A DNA stretch of 64,000 nt from Sva-07 sp963828415 (GTDB lineage: Bacteria > Actinomycetota > Acidimicrobiia > Acidimicrobiales > Ilumatobacteraceae), in assembly GCA_963828415.1 (NCBI GenBank), contig CAWHEI010000001.1:1-64000 (forward strand), written 5' to 3'. Both the position numbers and the translations under genes were made by a program. The notes below the pieces were generated by a model that was given only the letters and a program-made list of their open reading frames with translations, did not search any database and was not told the DNA's origin. Shown here piece after piece: positions 26,796-35,264 of the stretch (position 1 is the first letter of the stretch; the number at the start of each line of letters is the position of its first letter).

Positions 26796-27716
26796 ATGGC
26801 AATGAACGGAGTTCTCCGTCCGGGTTTCATCCAGATCCGAGTCCTCGACATGGACGAGGCAATCACTCACTACCGCGACCGGCTGGGCCTGCATCTCGTG
26901 GGCACCGAAGCCGACGGACGCGTCTACCTGAAGGGCTGGGACGAGTTCGACCGCCACAGCGTCATCCTGCGTGAGGCCGACGAGGCCGGCATGGATGTGA
27001 TGGCGTTCAAGGTGCTCGACGAGGCCACCCTCAACGAGCTGACCGCGAAGCTCGAGGCGGCGAGCGTCAGCCTCGACCACATCGAGGCGGGCGAGCAGCC
27101 GGGAATCGGTCGTCGTGTCGGCTTCGAGATCGCGAGCGGTCATCGCATCGAGCTCTACGCGCAGATGGACCGATCCGACTTCGGTCCCGAAGTCGTCAAC
27201 CCCAACGTGTGGCAGGCAGAGCCCCGCGGGATGGGGTGCACCCGGTTCGACCACGCACTGCTGTACGGACCGAACATCGAGGCGGTCACCGACCTGTTCT
27301 GCGACGTACTCGGGTTCCGCGTCGCCGAGCAGGCCGACCTCGGCCCCGGCGGCATCGCCGTGTGGCTCACCTGCTCGAACAAGGCCCACGACATCGCCTT
27401 CGTCACCAATCCGGAGCCGGGCCGATTCCACCACGCCGCGTTCTACCTCGAGACGGTGAACGACGTCACCCACGCCGGCGACATCATGGCCTACTACGAC
27501 ATCACCATCGACGTCGGCCCGACACGCCACGGCATCACCCGGGGCCAGACGATCTACTTCTTCGATCCCTCCGGCAACCGCAACGAGGTCTTCGCCGGTG
27601 GATACACGTACTACCCGGACAACCCCACGCGCAGCTGGACCCCCGACCAGATCGGCAAGGGCATCTTCTACTACGAGCGTGAACTGAACGACGCGTTCCT
27701 CAGCGTCTACACGTGA
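26796..27716 (+). CDS. dmpB: Catechol 2,3-dioxygenase (extradiol, type I)
   Basis: 306 residues, the XylE/DmpB length, with two vicinal-oxygen-chelate modules. Iron ligands: His in TRFDHALLYG (about residue 153), His in FHHAAFYLE (about 213) and Glu in RNEVFAGGY (about 264). It opens catechol to 2-hydroxymuconic semialdehyde. The start 26796 is preceded by the purine-rich ACGAGGGG. Confidence 0.95.
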   Translation: MAMNGVLRPGFIQIRVLDMDEAITHYRDRLGLHLVGTEADGRVYLKGWDEFDRHSVILREADEAGMDVMAFKVLDEATLNELTAKLEAASVSLDHIEAGEQPGIGRRVGFEIASGHRIELYAQMDRSDFGPEVVNPNVWQAEPRGMGCTRFDHALLYGPNIEAVTDLFCDVLGFRVAEQADLGPGGIAVWLTCSNKAHDIAFVTNPEPGRFHHAAFYLETVNDVTHAGDIMAYYDITIDVGPTRHGITRGQTIYFFDPSGNRNEVFAGGYTYYPDNPTRSWTPDQIGKGIFYYERELNDAFLSVYT

Positions 27717-27780
27717 CCGGCACGCCACCGTCCGTCCCCGTCCAATACGAGCCGATCCACGACAAGGAGGAGTGATTGCG

Positions 27781-29256
27781 ATGTCCACGGGATCACCGAC
27801 CGAATTCAAGAACTTCATCGACGGCGAATACCGCGTCGGCGCCTCGGGCGCCACGTTCGAGAACCGCTCGCCGCTCGATGGTTCGCTGATCGGCATGGTG
27901 CACGAAGCGACCGAGGCCGATGTCGATGCCGCCGTGCAGGCGGCGCGCGCCGCCCTCGGCGGCGTCTGGGGTTCGATGCCGATCAACGAACGCAGCGCGC
28001 TGTTGCACGCTGTCGCCGACGAGATCGATCGGCGTTTCGACGACTTCCTCGCCGCCGAGATGGCCGACACCGGCAAGCCGGTGTCGATCGCCAGCCACAT
28101 CGACATCCCGCGCGGCGCGGCGAACTTCCGGGTGTTCGCCGACGTGATCAAGAGCGAACCGACGGAGTTCTTCACCACCGACACGCCCGATGGTGCCGGC
28201 GCACTCAACTACGGGTTGCGCCGGCCCAAGGGTGTCATCGCCGTGGTCTGCCCGTGGAACCTGCCGCTGTTGTTGATGACCTGGAAGGTGGGGCCCGCCC
28301 TCGCGTGTGGCAACGCCGTGGTCGTCAAACCGTCGGAGGAGACACCGGCGACGGCGACGCTGCTGGGCGAGGTGATGAAGGCCGTCGGGGTGCCGGCAGG
28401 GGTCTACAACGTGGTCCACGGATTCGGCCCCGGGTCGGCCGGTGAATTCCTCACCAGCCATCCCGACGTCGACGCCATCACCTTCACCGGCGAGACGCGC
28501 ACCGGCCAGGCGATCATGCAGGCCGCTGCGGTGGGCCTGCGCGACGTGTCGCTGGAGATGGGTGGCAAGAACCCGGGCATCGTGTTCGCCGACGCCGACC
28601 TCGACGAGGCGGTCGCCGGGACGGCCCGCTCAGCGTTCGCCAACTCGGGCCAGGTGTGCCTCGGCACCGAGCGCGTCTACGTCGAGCGACCGATCTTCGA
28701 CGAGTTCGTGTCGCGGCTCGCTGCGGCGGCGAGCGACATGACCATCGGCGATCCCACCGACCCGTCCACCGAACTCGGCCCGTTGATCAGCCACGAGCAC
28801 CGCGAGAAGGTGCTCGGCTACTACCAGCGTGCCGTCGACGAGGGAGCCACCGTGGTGATCGGCGGCGGCGTGCCCGACGTCGGCGACCACTTCAGCAAGG
28901 GCGCCTGGATCCAGCCCACGATCTGGACGGGTCTCGCCGACGACGCCAGCGTGATCACCGACGAGATCTTCGGACCCTGTTGCCACATCCGCCCCTTCGA
29001 CTCGGAGGAGGAGGTGATCCAGCTCGCCAACGACACCCCCTACGGTCTCGCCGCAACGGTCTGGACGAGCGACCTCCGCCGGGCGCATCGCGTTGCCGCC
29101 CGACTCGACGTGGGGCTCTGTTGGGTCAACTCGTGGTTCCTGCGCGACCTGCGCACATCGTTCGGTGGCATGAAGGCCTCGGGCATCGGCCGCGAAGGTG
29201 GGGTCCACAGCCTCGAGTTCTACACCGAGGCGAGCAACGTCTGCGTGAAGCTGTGA
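27781..29256 (+). CDS. dmpC: 2-hydroxymuconic semialdehyde dehydrogenase
   Basis: 491-residue aldehyde dehydrogenase. General base Glu in SLEMGGKNPG, catalytic Cys in FANSGQVCLGTERVYVE (about residue 297), NAD site FTGETRTG and C-terminal EIFGPCCHI. It oxidises the semialdehyde to 4-oxalocrotonate, opening the dehydrogenative branch. ATG 27781 is preferred over GTG 27772 because AAGGAGG lies 10 bp upstream. Its stop overlaps the next gene's GTG. Confidence 0.93.
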   Translation: MSTGSPTEFKNFIDGEYRVGASGATFENRSPLDGSLIGMVHEATEADVDAAVQAARAALGGVWGSMPINERSALLHAVADEIDRRFDDFLAAEMADTGKPVSIASHIDIPRGAANFRVFADVIKSEPTEFFTTDTPDGAGALNYGLRRPKGVIAVVCPWNLPLLLMTWKVGPALACGNAVVVKPSEETPATATLLGEVMKAVGVPAGVYNVVHGFGPGSAGEFLTSHPDVDAITFTGETRTGQAIMQAAAVGLRDVSLEMGGKNPGIVFADADLDEAVAGTARSAFANSGQVCLGTERVYVERPIFDEFVSRLAAAASDMTIGDPTDPSTELGPLISHEHREKVLGYYQRAVDEGATVVIGGGVPDVGDHFSKGAWIQPTIWTGLADDASVITDEIFGPCCHIRPFDSEEEVIQLANDTPYGLAATVWTSDLRRAHRVAARLDVGLCWVNSWFLRDLRTSFGGMKASGIGREGGVHSLEFYTEASNVCVKL

Positions 29257-30065
29257 CCACGACCACCCCTCCAGACCGCGACGCCATCGTCGCCGCAGCG
29301 GATCGTCTGCGCGAGGCCCACCGTACGCACGTCGCCTGCGACCCCGTGGCCGACCTGCTCGACGGCGCATCGGTCGACGACGCCTACGCCGTCCAGGACG
29401 TCAACACCGAACACTGGCTCACAGGCGGGCGCCGGCTCGTCGGCCGCAAGATCGGGCTCACCTCCACGGTCGTGCAGCGTCAACTCGGTGTCGACCAACC
29501 GGACTACGGCATGTTGTTCGCCGACATGGCCGTCGACGAGGGCGGCGACATCGACATCGGCCGATTGCTGCAGCCTCGTGCCGAGGCGGAGATCGCGTTC
29601 GTCCTCGGACGAGACCTCCCCGACCCCGACACGACCGTCGCCGAGGTGCTGCGGGCGATCGAGTTCGCTGTTGCGGCGATCGAGGTCGTCGATTCGCGCG
29701 TCGCCGACTGGAGGATCGGCATCCTCGACACCGTCGCCGACAATGCGTCATCGGGCCTCTACGTGCTCGGCTCGTCACCGGTTGCACTCGGCGCCTTCGA
29801 CCCGATCCTGTGCGGCATGGTGATGGAACGACACGGCGAACCCGTGTCCACCGGAGCGGGCCGTGCATGTCTGGGCAGCCCCGTGAGCGCAACCGCATGG
29901 CTCGCACGCACGATGGCCTCGGTCGGCCGCCCGCTCAGTGCGGGTGACACCGTGCTCAGCGGTGCCCTCGGACCGATGGTCGCCGTACAACCCGGTGACG
30001 TCTTCGAAGCGAGGATCTCCGGACTCGGCTCGGTGACCGCATCGTTCTCGGAGGAGTCCTCATGA
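29253..30065 (+). CDS. dmpE: 2-oxopent-4-enoate hydratase
   Basis: 270 residues from GTG 29253, which overlaps the dmpC stop. Fold motifs are GRKIGLTSTVVQRQLGVDQPDYGMLF, RAEAEIAFVL (metal ligands), EVVDSRVADW, DNASSGLYVLGS and GSPVSATAWLAR. LGVDQPD is close to the hydratase branch (DmpE/XylJ), so I assign the hydration of 2-oxopent-4-enoate to 4-hydroxy-2-oxovalerate. The homologous next gene is the decarboxylase. Confidence 0.87.
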   Translation: MTTTTPPDRDAIVAAADRLREAHRTHVACDPVADLLDGASVDDAYAVQDVNTEHWLTGGRRLVGRKIGLTSTVVQRQLGVDQPDYGMLFADMAVDEGGDIDIGRLLQPRAEAEIAFVLGRDLPDPDTTVAEVLRAIEFAVAAIEVVDSRVADWRIGILDTVADNASSGLYVLGSSPVALGAFDPILCGMVMERHGEPVSTGAGRACLGSPVSATAWLARTMASVGRPLSAGDTVLSGALGPMVAVQPGDVFEARISGLGSVTASFSEESS

Positions 30066-30847
30066 CCAGCGGATCAGGGCAGACATCGCTCGCCGAACTC
30101 GCCGAACGGGCCGACGAAGCCGCACGCAGCGCCACGGCGATCGCCCAGTTCACCAACACCGTCGATCTCGGTGTCGCCGATGCCTACGCGATCCAGGCGC
30201 AGTCGGTCGGCCGCCGGTTGCAGCGCGGCGAGCAACTCGTCGGGATCAAGATGGGACTCACGTCGCGCGCCAAGATGGTGCAGGTCGGTGTCGACGAGGT
30301 GATCTGGGGCCGCCTGACCGACGCGATGCGTGTGGCCGACGGTGGCACCGTGTCGCTCGGGCGCTACGTCCACCCGCGCGTCGAGCCGGAGATCGCCTTC
30401 CTGATCGGCGCCCCGCTCGCGGGAGCGGTCAGCGGCGCCGAGGCGCTCGCCGCGGTCGCCGCCGTGGCTCCCGCTGCCGAGATCATCGACTCGCGGTTCG
30501 AGAACTTCAGGTTCTCCCTGCCCGACGTGATCGCCGACAACTCGTCGTCGTCGGGGTTCGTCGTCGGCGGCTGGCACGACCCGTCCACGGACATCGGCAA
30601 CCTCGGCATGGTGCTGGAGCGCAATGGTCGACCGGCCGAGATCGGCTCCAGCGCGGCGATCCTCGGCGACCCGATCCGCTCGCTCGTCGAGGCGAGTCGC
30701 ATGATCGGCGAGGCCGGCCTCACGCTGCAGCCCGGCTGGATCGTGCTCGCAGGCGGCGCGACCGCCGCCCTTCCCTTGACCGTCGGCGACTCGATCCGTG
30801 TCGTCGTCGAAGAACTCGGCGTCGTGGCGTTCCACGTCGTCGCCTGA
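30062..30847 (+). CDS. dmpH: 4-oxalocrotonate decarboxylase
   Basis: 261 residues, paralogue of the preceding hydratase. GIKMGLTSRAKMVQVGVDEVIWGRL and HPRVEPEIAFLIG are typical of DmpH/XylI. It decarboxylates the keto form of 4-oxalocrotonate, in a physical complex with the hydratase in Pseudomonas. Overlaps dmpE by 4 bp, consistent with stoichiometric expression. Confidence 0.88.
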   Translation: MTSGSGQTSLAELAERADEAARSATAIAQFTNTVDLGVADAYAIQAQSVGRRLQRGEQLVGIKMGLTSRAKMVQVGVDEVIWGRLTDAMRVADGGTVSLGRYVHPRVEPEIAFLIGAPLAGAVSGAEALAAVAAVAPAAEIIDSRFENFRFSLPDVIADNSSSSGFVVGGWHDPSTDIGNLGMVLERNGRPAEIGSSAAILGDPIRSLVEASRMIGEAGLTLQPGWIVLAGGATAALPLTVGDSIRVVVEELGVVAFHVVA

Positions 30848-30862
30848 CAGAAAGGCCACCGG

Positions 30863-31789
30863 ATGACCACCCCCACGAAGGCCAACAGCCGAACGGTGAC
30901 CGCAGCCATCGTCGGTCCCGGCAACATCGGCACCGACCTGATGTACAAGCTGTTGCGTTCACCACACATCGAGCCTCGCTGGATGATCGGGGTCGATCCC
31001 GACTCCGAAGGGCTCAAGCGGGCCACTTCGGAAGGCCTCGAAGCATCCGCCGAGGGTGTCGACTGGCTGCTCGCTCAGCCCGAACTGCCCGACATCGTGT
31101 TCGAGGCGACATCCGCGTACGTCCACGTGCGCAACGCCCCGAAGTACCGCAACGCGGGCATCCCGGCGGTCGACCTCACACCGGCCGCTCGCGGCCCGTT
31201 CGTCGTGCCCCCCGCCAACCTGCTGGAGCACATCGACGAAATGAACGTCAACATGGTCACCTGCGGCGGCCAGGCCACGATCCCCATGGTGCACGCCGTG
31301 TCGCGGATCGTTCCCGTCGACTACGCCGAGATCGTCGCCACGGTGTCGTCGGCCTCGGCGGGACCCGGCACGCGCCAGAACATCGACGAGTTCACGCGCA
31401 CCACCTCACGCGCCGTCGAGGTGGTCGGCGGCGCCACCCGGGGCAAGGCGATCATCATCCTCAATCCGGCCGAGCCGCCGCTGATGATGCGCGACACCAT
31501 CTACTGCTCGATCCCGCTGGACGCCGACACCGACGCCATCGAGGCGTCGATCCGCTCGGTCGCCGCCGAGGTCGCGACCTATGTCCCGGGCTACCACCTC
31601 GTGGCCGACCCCCAGTTCGACGTGCCGTTCGGCCGCACCGGTCAGGGCCGCGTCGCCATCTTCATCGAGGTCGAAGGGGCCGGCGACTTCCTGCCGCCGT
31701 ACGCCGGGAACCTCGACATCATGACCGCTGCCGCCACCAAGGTCGGCAACGAGATCGCCCAACGCATCGCGACCAAGGAGACCGTGTGA
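30863..31789 (+). CDS. dmpF: Acetaldehyde dehydrogenase (acylating)
   Basis: 308 residues. NAD site AIVGPGNIGTDLMYKLL; catalytic Cys in NMVTCGGQATIPMVHAVSRI (about residue 132). It converts acetaldehyde, channelled from the aldolase, to acetyl-CoA. Ribosome site AAAGG precedes ATG 30863. Stop overlaps the aldolase start by one base. Confidence 0.95.
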   Translation: MTTPTKANSRTVTAAIVGPGNIGTDLMYKLLRSPHIEPRWMIGVDPDSEGLKRATSEGLEASAEGVDWLLAQPELPDIVFEATSAYVHVRNAPKYRNAGIPAVDLTPAARGPFVVPPANLLEHIDEMNVNMVTCGGQATIPMVHAVSRIVPVDYAEIVATVSSASAGPGTRQNIDEFTRTTSRAVEVVGGATRGKAIIILNPAEPPLMMRDTIYCSIPLDADTDAIEASIRSVAAEVATYVPGYHLVADPQFDVPFGRTGQGRVAIFIEVEGAGDFLPPYAGNLDIMTAAATKVGNEIAQRIATKETV

Positions 31790-32811
31790 TGCCCTACTCC
31801 GACACACTCGACGTTCGCGTCACCGACACGTGCCTGCGCGACGGTTCACACGCCAAGCACCACCAGTTCACCGAGGACGAGGTGCGTTCCATCGTGCGCG
31901 GCCTCGACGATGCCGGCATGCCGGTCATCGAGGTCACGCACGGCGACGGCCTCGGCGGATCGTCCTTCAACTACGGGTTCTCGCTGGTCGACGAACGGGT
32001 CCTGATGAAGGCCGCCGTCGACGAGGCCCGCCACGCCAAGATCGCTGCGCTGATGCTCCCCGGCCTCGGCATCAAGGAAGACATCTCCGCGGCGCACGAC
32101 CTCGGCGTGTCGGTCATCCGAATCGCCACGCACTGCACCGAGGCCGACATCTCCGAACAGCACTTCAAGATGGCGCGCGAACTGGGCCTCGAGACGGTCG
32201 GATTCCTGATGATGGCGCATACCGTCGCACCCGAGGTGCTCGCCGGGCAGGCCCGGATCATGGCCGACGCCGGCTGCCAGTGCGTCTACGTCGTCGACTC
32301 TGCGGGAGCGATGATCCTCGAGGACGTCACCGACCGGGTGTCGGCCGTCGTCGCCGAAGTGGGCGACGATGCGCAGGTCGGCTTCCACGGACACGAGAAT
32401 CTGTCGCTGTCGTTGGCCAACACGATCCTGGCGATCCGCGCCGGTGCCGTGCAGGTCGACGGTTCCACCCGCCGCTTCGGCGCTGGCTCCGGCAACACCA
32501 GCTGCGAGGCGCTCGCGGCCGTCACCGAACGGCTGGGGATCCGGACCGGGCTGGACGTGCGCAAGATGATCGACGTCGCCGAGGACGTGGTGCGTCCCGT
32601 GATGGAGGGCGAGTGCGTGCTCGACCGGTTGGCGATCACGATGGGGTACGCAGGCGTGTACTCGAGCTTCCTCAAGCATGCGTTCCGTGCCGCGGAGCGT
32701 TACGACGTGTCGGGCGCCGACATTCTCATGGAGTGCGGGCGGCGCCACCTGGTCGGCGGCCAGGAGGACCAGATCATCCAGATCGCCTCGACGCTCGCGG
32801 CGGCGCGCTGA
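31789..32811 (+). CDS. dmpG: 4-hydroxy-2-oxovalerate aldolase
   Basis: 340 residues. DRE-TIM metallolyase: VTDTCLRDGSHAKHHQF at the N-terminus and the metal-binding HxH in GFHGHENLSLSLAN. It splits 4-hydroxy-2-oxovalerate into pyruvate and acetaldehyde and forms a channelling complex with dmpF. Start 31789 is chosen over GTG 31786 because MPYSD gives the normal N-terminus. Confidence 0.95.
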   Translation: MPYSDTLDVRVTDTCLRDGSHAKHHQFTEDEVRSIVRGLDDAGMPVIEVTHGDGLGGSSFNYGFSLVDERVLMKAAVDEARHAKIAALMLPGLGIKEDISAAHDLGVSVIRIATHCTEADISEQHFKMARELGLETVGFLMMAHTVAPEVLAGQARIMADAGCQCVYVVDSAGAMILEDVTDRVSAVVAEVGDDAQVGFHGHENLSLSLANTILAIRAGAVQVDGSTRRFGAGSGNTSCEALAAVTERLGIRTGLDVRKMIDVAEDVVRPVMEGECVLDRLAITMGYAGVYSSFLKHAFRAAERYDVSGADILMECGRRHLVGGQEDQIIQIASTLAAAR

Positions 32812-33026
32812 TGCCGCTGGTGCACATCCAGATGGCCGAGGGTCGCACTCCCGACCAGAAGCGGGCGGTGATGGCGGCGATGACCGATGCGATGGTCGAA
32901 CATCTCGGTGCGGCTCGCGACTCGGTGCGGGTGTGGATCACCGAGTTCCCCGACACGGACTTCATGGCCGGCGGCGAGGTGCTCGCCGACAAGCGCGCTC
33001 GGCTTGCGGAACAGCAACCGGAGTAG
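32811..33026 (+). CDS. dmpI: 4-oxalocrotonate tautomerase
   Basis: 71 residues. After Met removal the chain starts with Pro (PLVHIQMAEGRTPDQKRAV), the catalytic base of this family, and the Arg in AARDSVRVWITEF is expected near the active site. It isomerises the enol and keto forms of 4-oxalocrotonate. ATG 32811 overlaps the last base of the dmpG stop. Confidence 0.92.
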   Translation: MPLVHIQMAEGRTPDQKRAVMAAMTDAMVEHLGAARDSVRVWITEFPDTDFMAGGEVLADKRARLAEQQPE

Positions 33027-33060
33027 TGCTCCCCGGGACCGGGCGAGAGGTGTCCACGAC

Positions 33061-33891
33061 ATGACCGAACAGAATCCGGAGATCGGAAGATCGATCACGA
33101 TCGACGGCATGACGACCAACTATCACGATGTGGGGGAGGGGCCGCCCGTGCTCCTGATCCACGGGTCGGGACCGGGAGTGAGTGCGTTCGCCAACTGGCG
33201 TCTCACGATTCGTGACCTCGCGCCGAGCTTCCGCCTCCTCGCCCCCGACATGCTCGGCTTCGGCTACACCGATCGTGCCGCCGACGGGGTCTACACCAGC
33301 GAGCGCTGGCTCGACCAGCTCATCGGCTTCCTCGACGCCATGGACGTCGACCAGGTTCATGTGGTCGGCAACTCGTTCGGCGGCTCGATGGCGCTCGCAC
33401 TGGCGATCGGACATCCGGAACGGGTCGACCGGATGGTCCTGATGGGCACCGTCGGTGTCCCGTTCGAACTCACGCCGGGCCTCGACGCCGTGTGGGGCTA
33501 CGAGCCGTCGTTCGAACACATGCAGGCGATCATGCGGATCTTCGCGTACGACCAGACCCTGATCGGTGACGAACTCGTGCAGATGCGCTTCGAGGCCAGC
33601 TGCCGACCTGGGATCTCCGAAGCGTTTGCCGAGATGTTTCCCGCACCGCGCCAGCGATGGGTCGAGGCGATGGCACATCCGGAGTCCGACATCCGAGGGA
33701 TCGAGCACCCGACCCTGCTCGTCCACGGACGCGATGACGAGGTGATACCGCTGGCGACGTCGTTGACGTTGCTCGATTGGATCGACGACAGCCAGCTCCA
33801 CGTGTTCGGCCGATGTGGACACTGGACCCAGATCGAACACGCGGCAGCGTTCGCTGCGCTCGTCACTCAGTTCCTCACCGACGACCGGTAG
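33061..33891 (+). CDS. dmpD: 2-hydroxymuconic semialdehyde hydrolase
   Basis: 276 residues. Alpha/beta-hydrolase of the meta-cleavage product type: oxyanion HGSGPGVSAFANWR, nucleophile elbow GNSFGGSM (Ser about residue 106), acid in HGRDDEVIPL and His in GRCGHWTQIEH. It provides the hydrolytic branch for ketone-type ring-fission products (from methylcatechols) while dmpC/H/I give the other branch. Last gene of the operon; in Pseudomonas dmpD lies between dmpC and dmpE. Confidence 0.92.
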   Translation: MTEQNPEIGRSITIDGMTTNYHDVGEGPPVLLIHGSGPGVSAFANWRLTIRDLAPSFRLLAPDMLGFGYTDRAADGVYTSERWLDQLIGFLDAMDVDQVHVVGNSFGGSMALALAIGHPERVDRMVLMGTVGVPFELTPGLDAVWGYEPSFEHMQAIMRIFAYDQTLIGDELVQMRFEASCRPGISEAFAEMFPAPRQRWVEAMAHPESDIRGIEHPTLLVHGRDDEVIPLATSLTLLDWIDDSQLHVFGRCGHWTQIEHAAAFAALVTQFLTDDR

Positions 33892-34185
33892 ACGCTGCGA
33901 ACACCGAGGTGCCCGTCACGGGGCCGCGATCGGACGGACCAGCGCCGTGGCGCTGATCCGTTGCCGGCGGAGCACTGCGAGGAGTCCTTCGGGATCGAAC
34001 CGTTGTGGTTCGCCCGGCACGGTCGTGTTCGCGGGCCGCTTTGGTCCGGTCGAGGTGGGTCCAAGGGTTGCCAGTCGGACGGGGCCCAAACCTGCTGTGC
34101 CACACCGCCGCCAGCGGACAGCAGCAATCCCACGGTCGTCGCCTGGCTCGAACCCGGCCCGGCGCCCACATCCTCGATCACCGGC
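33892..34185. other. Intergenic gap, no gene recognised
   Basis: This 294-bp stretch separates the end of the phenol operon from the convergent phosphotransferase gene. All frames are short or show poor third-position GC. I see no strong hairpin or repeat. A transcription end for the operon is expected here but cannot be pinpointed. Confidence 0.5.
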
Positions 34186-35238
34186 TCAGGCCTCGCGGAT
34201 GAGGCGTGCGGCCTTGCGGAACAGGCTCAGGGTGATCGCGTGGAGGTGGTCGCCGGTCGCCTTCGGGGCCTTGCCGGCGATCGCACGTGCGTGGGTTCCT
34301 TCGAGGATGATGCCGGTCCTGTAGCAGGCGAGCACGCCGTACCAGCTGGCCGCGGACACGTCGTGCCCGGTTCGTTGTGCGTAGTGGGCGACGAGTTCGT
34401 CGACGGTCGGGAATGCTTCGACGAGTGCGCCGCCCGGCCCTGCGCCCCCCTCGTCGTCCGGAGTACGGAACGCGATGATCAGTCCGAGGTCGATCAGCGG
34501 GTCGCCGATCGTGGTGAGTTCCCAGTCGACGATCGCTGCCAACTGCGGGCCGTCGTATCGGTACATCACGTTGGCGGTGTGGTAGTCGCCGTGGATGATG
34601 CCCGTCACGGCGCTCGTCGGGCGGTTGGCATCGAGCCACGCACCCACGTCGTCGACCCCGGGGATCTCGGGCTGCCACTCGTCGGTGATCTCGTCGTAGC
34701 TCTCGAGTTGGCCCCGCCAGCGGCCGACCTGACGCTCCAGGTAGCCCTCGGGCCGACCGAAGTCGCCGAGACCGACCGACACATGGTCGACGGTGCCGAG
34801 GGCCGCAGCACCGTCGACGAGCGCGAACCCCATCTCCCGTTGCATGGCCGGATCGGATCGGTGCGGCTCGGGGAGGCCGACCGACGCGTTGAATCCGTCG
34901 ACCGGCTCCATCAGGTAGAAGCTGGCGCCGAGCACGTCGGGATCGGGCTCGCCGGCGATGAAGCCCGGATGGGGCACGTCGGTGCCCGCGAGTGCGGCGA
35001 GCACCTTGGACTCGCGTCGCATGGTGTCATCGCTGTTGGCCCGCTTGTGCAACGGCGGTCGCCGCAGGACGTAGGCGCGGTCGGCCCGGCAGAATCCGAG
35101 CAGGATGTTCTGCGTGCCCCCGGTCAGGAGCGAGACGTCGGTGAGGTCGCCGGACCCGAGGGACCGTTCGTCCATCCACTGTCGGAGTCGGTCGAGGTCG
35201 ACCCCGTCGACCGATTCGTTCGTGCCGTTCGTCGTCAT
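34186..35238 (-). CDS. APH-family phosphotransferase (ACAD10-type)
   Basis: 350 residues. Kinase-like fold with N-terminal LTGGTQNILLGF, catalytic loop IIHGDYHTANVMY (Asp about residue 208) and metal motif IVDWELTTIGDPLIDLG. This subgroup resembles the kinase half of mammalian ACAD10/11, which phosphorylates 4-hydroxyacyl-CoA ahead of the dehydrogenase half. The acyl-CoA dehydrogenase gene immediately upstream on the same strand (27 bp) fits that pairing, so a role in breaking down hydroxylated fatty acids is likely (inference). Confidence 0.85.
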   Translation of the reverse strand: MTTNGTNESVDGVDLDRLRQWMDERSLGSGDLTDVSLLTGGTQNILLGFCRADRAYVLRRPPLHKRANSDDTMRRESKVLAALAGTDVPHPGFIAGEPDPDVLGASFYLMEPVDGFNASVGLPEPHRSDPAMQREMGFALVDGAAALGTVDHVSVGLGDFGRPEGYLERQVGRWRGQLESYDEITDEWQPEIPGVDDVGAWLDANRPTSAVTGIIHGDYHTANVMYRYDGPQLAAIVDWELTTIGDPLIDLGLIIAFRTPDDEGGAGPGGALVEAFPTVDELVAHYAQRTGHDVSAASWYGVLACYRTGIILEGTHARAIAGKAPKATGDHLHAITLSLFRKAARLIREA

Positions 35239-35264
35239 GCGGTTGCCTCGCTGAACTCCAGCAT

